7,814 nucleotides of DNA from Firmicutes bacterium UBA5499 (GTDB taxonomy: Bacteria > Bacillota > DTU084): contig DIPB01000187.1 of assembly GCA_002426275.1 (NCBI GenBank), forward strand, positions 4,095 through 11,908. The letters run 5' to 3'. How positions within the stretch are numbered: the first letter of the stretch is position 1; the number at the start of each line of letters is the position of its first letter. The notes under the pieces are model-generated. The model made no database searches. It had not been told where the DNA came from and was given only the letters and a program-made list of their open reading frames with translations. The translations under genes and the position numbers were made by a program. Shown piece after piece: positions 5,954-7,814 of the stretch.

Positions 5954-7814
5954 TCATTTACTCACGACAAACGCTCTGGCAGCGCGACCGACTGTAACGT
6001 TCCGGTCATTGCGGAAAGTCAATACCACAAGGTATGGTCCGGGAGGGACGACTCTTCCCTTCTGATCTAATCCGTCCCAACTGTCAGCCAGGTTGCTACC
6101 CGCGCTTCTGGGCACATTCTGAACTATCGTCCGCACCAGCTGGCCTCTGAGGCTCCGAATCTGGATGGTTACCTGGGCATCCTGCGTTAGGAAATACCCG
6201 AAAGAAAGCAGCCCTTGGCCGGGACGAAATACCTGTTTGGTGACAATCCCTCCTTTGCTCTCCAAAAGTCCGCCCGTGGCGTCTTCTAAAATCGTCAGCG
6301 AGCCTTTGGCAAAGGGACCGGAGAAAGTCTGGCTATCTAAGGCGGCTATTCTCCAATACAACGTCCCTGAGGTCTTTCCAGGAGGCAGCGCGGTAAAGAC
6401 GTAAGTGAAGGCGTCTGCGTTCACATTCTCAACAAGGCTTTCCGCGAAATCGCTCTCCCATGAGAGCTCGATCAGGTATTGCACCGCGTCAGCAACAGGC
6501 TTCCAGGAAAAGGTCACCTGATCGCCGGCAGCCAAGACAGCTTGGGAAAGCGGCGAGATCACCTCCGGCGGGGCGGCGATCGCCGATTGGCCGCTGACGA
6601 GAATCCTCAAGGAAGTGGAAATCACCGGGATTTGAGAGTCTGAAATCACAATTTCCCAAATTCCTCCCCGGGTGGCCTTCAGAGTACCTTGGGCTACGCC
6701 GCTCGCGAATGAAGATAAAGCAACCTCGATTCCATCATCTGTCTGGGCGTAAAGATTGAGCGCCCTGATTGCCATTAGACTATTGAAATCACCCAGCGTC
6801 TGTCCGTCATTGCCCACCGCAGTTACTGTAAAAGCTGCCGTTTCTCCCGCGCTGATCCTGTCCGGATAGGTCACAGTCAGCTTTGGCATTTCGATTTCTA
6901 CGGCTAACTCATCGACTGAAAATGAAAAAGCCGGTAGGTTTGAGCTCGTGAAGAAGAGATAAACCAGATTGGGAAAATCGGCTGCTGTCAATGCTCTGCC
7001 GCTGTTTTTCTCTCTGAAAGCGGATAAAGGCAGCAGCGTTTTGTGCCAGCTTGCAGCTCCGGGAATAAACGAACTGATGAAGCTTAATCCTCCTTGCGCC
7101 GACAAGATGACGGTTACCGGCGTTGACTCGCCGTCGCCCTTCGCCCAAAAACTGAGCAGGCCGCTTGCTTTTGGCCAAAGATTGCCCTTCAAAACGTTCT
7201 CTTTGCTGACTACCTGGGACCAAACCCCTTCGGTAGCTGGGAAACTGATCTCCATAGCCTGCCCAGAGTACCCTTCAACCGAACTGGTCTGCGCGCTATA
7301 GCCGCTGGCTGAATTTTTCCACCATCTGTCTCCAAAATTCCCTTCAAAGGATTCTATAAGCATCGCTTGACTGCTCGCAGCAATGACATTTACTGTGACC
7401 TTCCCTAGAGCGGATCCGGAAGCGGAAATAGCGTAAACTCCTTCCGAAAGCAGCAAGGAAGACGAAGTCCCCTGACCTGAGGCTAACCGAACGTTCTCTT
7501 GCGCCGTCAGAGAACCGGTAATTACATCTTTGACTTCCAGCGCGCAGTCTCCCGCATAATCCACAACGTTGCCTTCGGCATCGACCAGCTTCAACCCTAC
7601 GCTGAAGCTTTCTCCGCTTCCGACAAATTCGGGAGCCGAGATTATGAAGCTGCGGACATCCGCGACTTTTTCTAACATCAGCTGGTCAACTGTAAAGCTG
7701 ACGGCAGGCAGCCCCGCGCTCTCAAATTGGCCGCTGTTGATGAGCTTTACTCTCTGGAGGTTCAAAGGCTCCCCATTATTGACAAATTGACTGAAGGGAA
7801 TCGTGAGTTTATGC
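5954..7814 (-). CDS. Large modular surface protein with jelly-roll, Ig-like, FN3-like and FlgD-like domains (5' end outside window)
   Basis: The frame is open from the right edge of the window to a TGA at 5956-5954, giving 619 visible residues. A TTG at 7765 is in frame, but open sequence continues upstream and encodes the end of a domain, so the real start lies outside. Visible domains, in window residues: the tail of a CBM11/CIA30-like jelly-roll (1-49, with IPFSQF and FTVDQLML), an Ig-like domain (about 54-146), a complete jelly-roll module (about 151-308, with WWKN, ISFPATEGVW, FWAKGDG, SWHKTLLP and FSVDEL), a second Ig-like domain (about 310-408), an FN3-like domain (about 414-511, SWKPVADAVQYLIEL then YWRIAALD), and a FlgD-like or CTD-like Ig fold (about 521-619, with WDGLDQKG and PPGPYLVVL). 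No membrane segment or catalytic motif is visible. The role is inferred as an exported adhesive or glycan-binding protein. It lies 16 bases upstream of a PorV-like gene. The domain reading is sound; the exact function is unknown. Confidence 0.85.
   Translation of the reverse strand, partial: HKLTIPFSQFVNNGEPLNLQRVKLINSGQFESAGLPAVSFTVDQLMLEKVADVRSFIISAPEFVGSGESFSVGLKLVDAEGNVVDYAGDCALEVKDVITGSLTAQENVRLASGQGTSSSLLLSEGVYAISASGSALGKVTVNVIAASSQAMLIESFEGNFGDRWWKNSASGYSAQTSSVEGYSGQAMEISFPATEGVWSQVVSKENVLKGNLWPKASGLLSFWAKGDGESTPVTVILSAQGGLSFISSFIPGAASWHKTLLPLSAFREKNSGRALTAADFPNLVYLFFTSSNLPAFSFSVDELAVEIEMPKLTVTYPDRISAGETAAFTVTAVGNDGQTLGDFNSLMAIRALNLYAQTDDGIEVALSSFASGVAQGTLKATRGGIWEIVISDSQIPVISTSLRILVSGQSAIAAPPEVISPLSQAVLAAGDQVTFSWKPVADAVQYLIELSWESDFAESLVENVNADAFTYVFTALPPGKTSGTLYWRIAALDSQTFSGPFAKGSLTILEDATGGLLESKGGIVTKQVFRPGQGLLSFGYFLTQDAQVTIQIRSLRGQLVRTIVQNVPRSAGSNLADSWDGLDQKGRVVPPGPYLVVLTFRNDRNVTVGRAARAFVVSK
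5957..6253 (-). other. FlgD-like/CTD-like C-terminal Ig domain of the modular protein
   Basis: The last ~99 residues follow the FlgD_ig/CHU_C pattern: a F.PG opening, a strand VTIQIRSLRGQLVRTI, then AGSN....WDGLDQKGRVVPPGPYLVVLTF and a final strand ending FVVSK. In known families this fold forms the FlgD C-terminal domain, and a related fold makes the type A sorting domain of the Bacteroidota type IX secretion system. Whether it is a sorting signal here is inference. Confidence 0.75.
6890..7363 (-). repeat. Complete jelly-roll (CBM11/CIA30-like) module in the upstream modular protein
   Basis: This is a protein-level repeat. The segment begins LIESFEGNFGDRWW and ends FSFSVDELAVE. It shares WW.N.A.G.S, ISFP.T.GVW, FWAKGDG and SWH..L.P.S.F with the first module of the gene starting at 1297. 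The pattern (DFE-like opening, KGDG, W...iPfs.F, closing fxvDel) is that of galactose-binding-like jelly-rolls such as CBM11 and CIA30. Ligand binding is inferred from the fold only. Confidence 0.7.
7667..7814 (-). repeat. C-terminal part of another jelly-roll module, cut by the window edge
   Basis: The visible residues contain IPFSQF and end in VSFTVDQLMLEK. They match the second half of the modules at 6890-7363 and 779-1240; IPFSQF is identical to the copy in the downstream protein. The gene therefore carries at least two jelly-roll/Ig units in tandem. Confidence 0.65.

Larger units (their letters stand above)
1..7814 (-). other. Interior of a five-gene cell-envelope operon
   Basis: All genes share one strand with gaps of 16, 15, 23 and 33 bases. 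Each internal start has its own purine-rich ribosome binding site, and no gap can hold a hairpin terminator plus a promoter. All products appear to be exported: four show signal peptides and the fifth is cut at its 5' end. The promoter must lie to the right of the window and the terminator to the left. Confidence 0.75.

Noticed and set aside
6575..6584. GGCGATCGCC, the HIP1 palindrome abundant in many cyanobacteria
   Set aside because: I noticed it only once in the window, inside codons for Ala-Ile-Ala. One copy is expected by chance, so it does not support a cyanobacterial origin.
1..7814. Search for tRNA, rRNA, CRISPR, insertion sequences and toxin or defence genes
   Set aside because: The window is filled by five coding regions. 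I saw no direct-repeat array, terminal inverted repeats, transposase motifs or RNA-gene signatures.

Overview
The window is a single block of minus-strand genes read from right to left. Five reading frames follow one another with gaps of only 16, 15, 23 and 33 bases. Both outer genes run off the window. There is no RNA gene, mobile element, CRISPR array, intergenic stretch over 40 bases, convincing promoter or terminator. The simplest reading is the interior of one cell-envelope operon.

In transcription order: (1) the 3' part of a large surface protein (7814 to 5954) made of jelly-roll carbohydrate-binding-like modules, Ig-like modules, an FN3-like module and a FlgD/CTD-like C-terminal domain; (2) a 278-residue outer-membrane beta-barrel of the PorV/UPF0164 kind (5937 to 5101); (3) and (4) two large outer-membrane proteins, each with a signal peptide, a degenerate SLH-like segment, a coiled coil and a long barrel ending in Phe (5085 to 3178 and 3154 to 1331), the layout of OmpM, SomA and OprB-type SLH porins; (5) the 5' part of a second modular surface protein (1297 to 1), which opens with the same jelly-roll module as gene 1 and continues into Big_1-type Ig-like domains. 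Gene 5 starts with TTG and has no stop in the window, so a simple ORF scan could miss it.

The organism must be diderm: three successive genes encode signal-peptide-bearing barrels with a C-terminal Phe. SLH-coiled-coil-porin proteins are known from Negativicutes, Halanaerobiales, Limnochordia, Cyanobacteria, Deinococcota, Synergistota and several candidate phyla. The strong purine-rich Shine-Dalgarno sequences before every visible start, and by-eye roughly even base composition, fit a diderm Bacillota or a related candidate lineage better than a cyanobacterium. This is inference, not proof.

Working model: the two SLH-like porins tie the outer membrane to the cell wall and act as diffusion channels. 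The modular proteins are secreted and decorate the surface or bind glycans. The PorV-like barrel may help transport or anchor the modular proteins whose genes flank the three barrel genes. The last point is the speculative part and the most interesting lead here.
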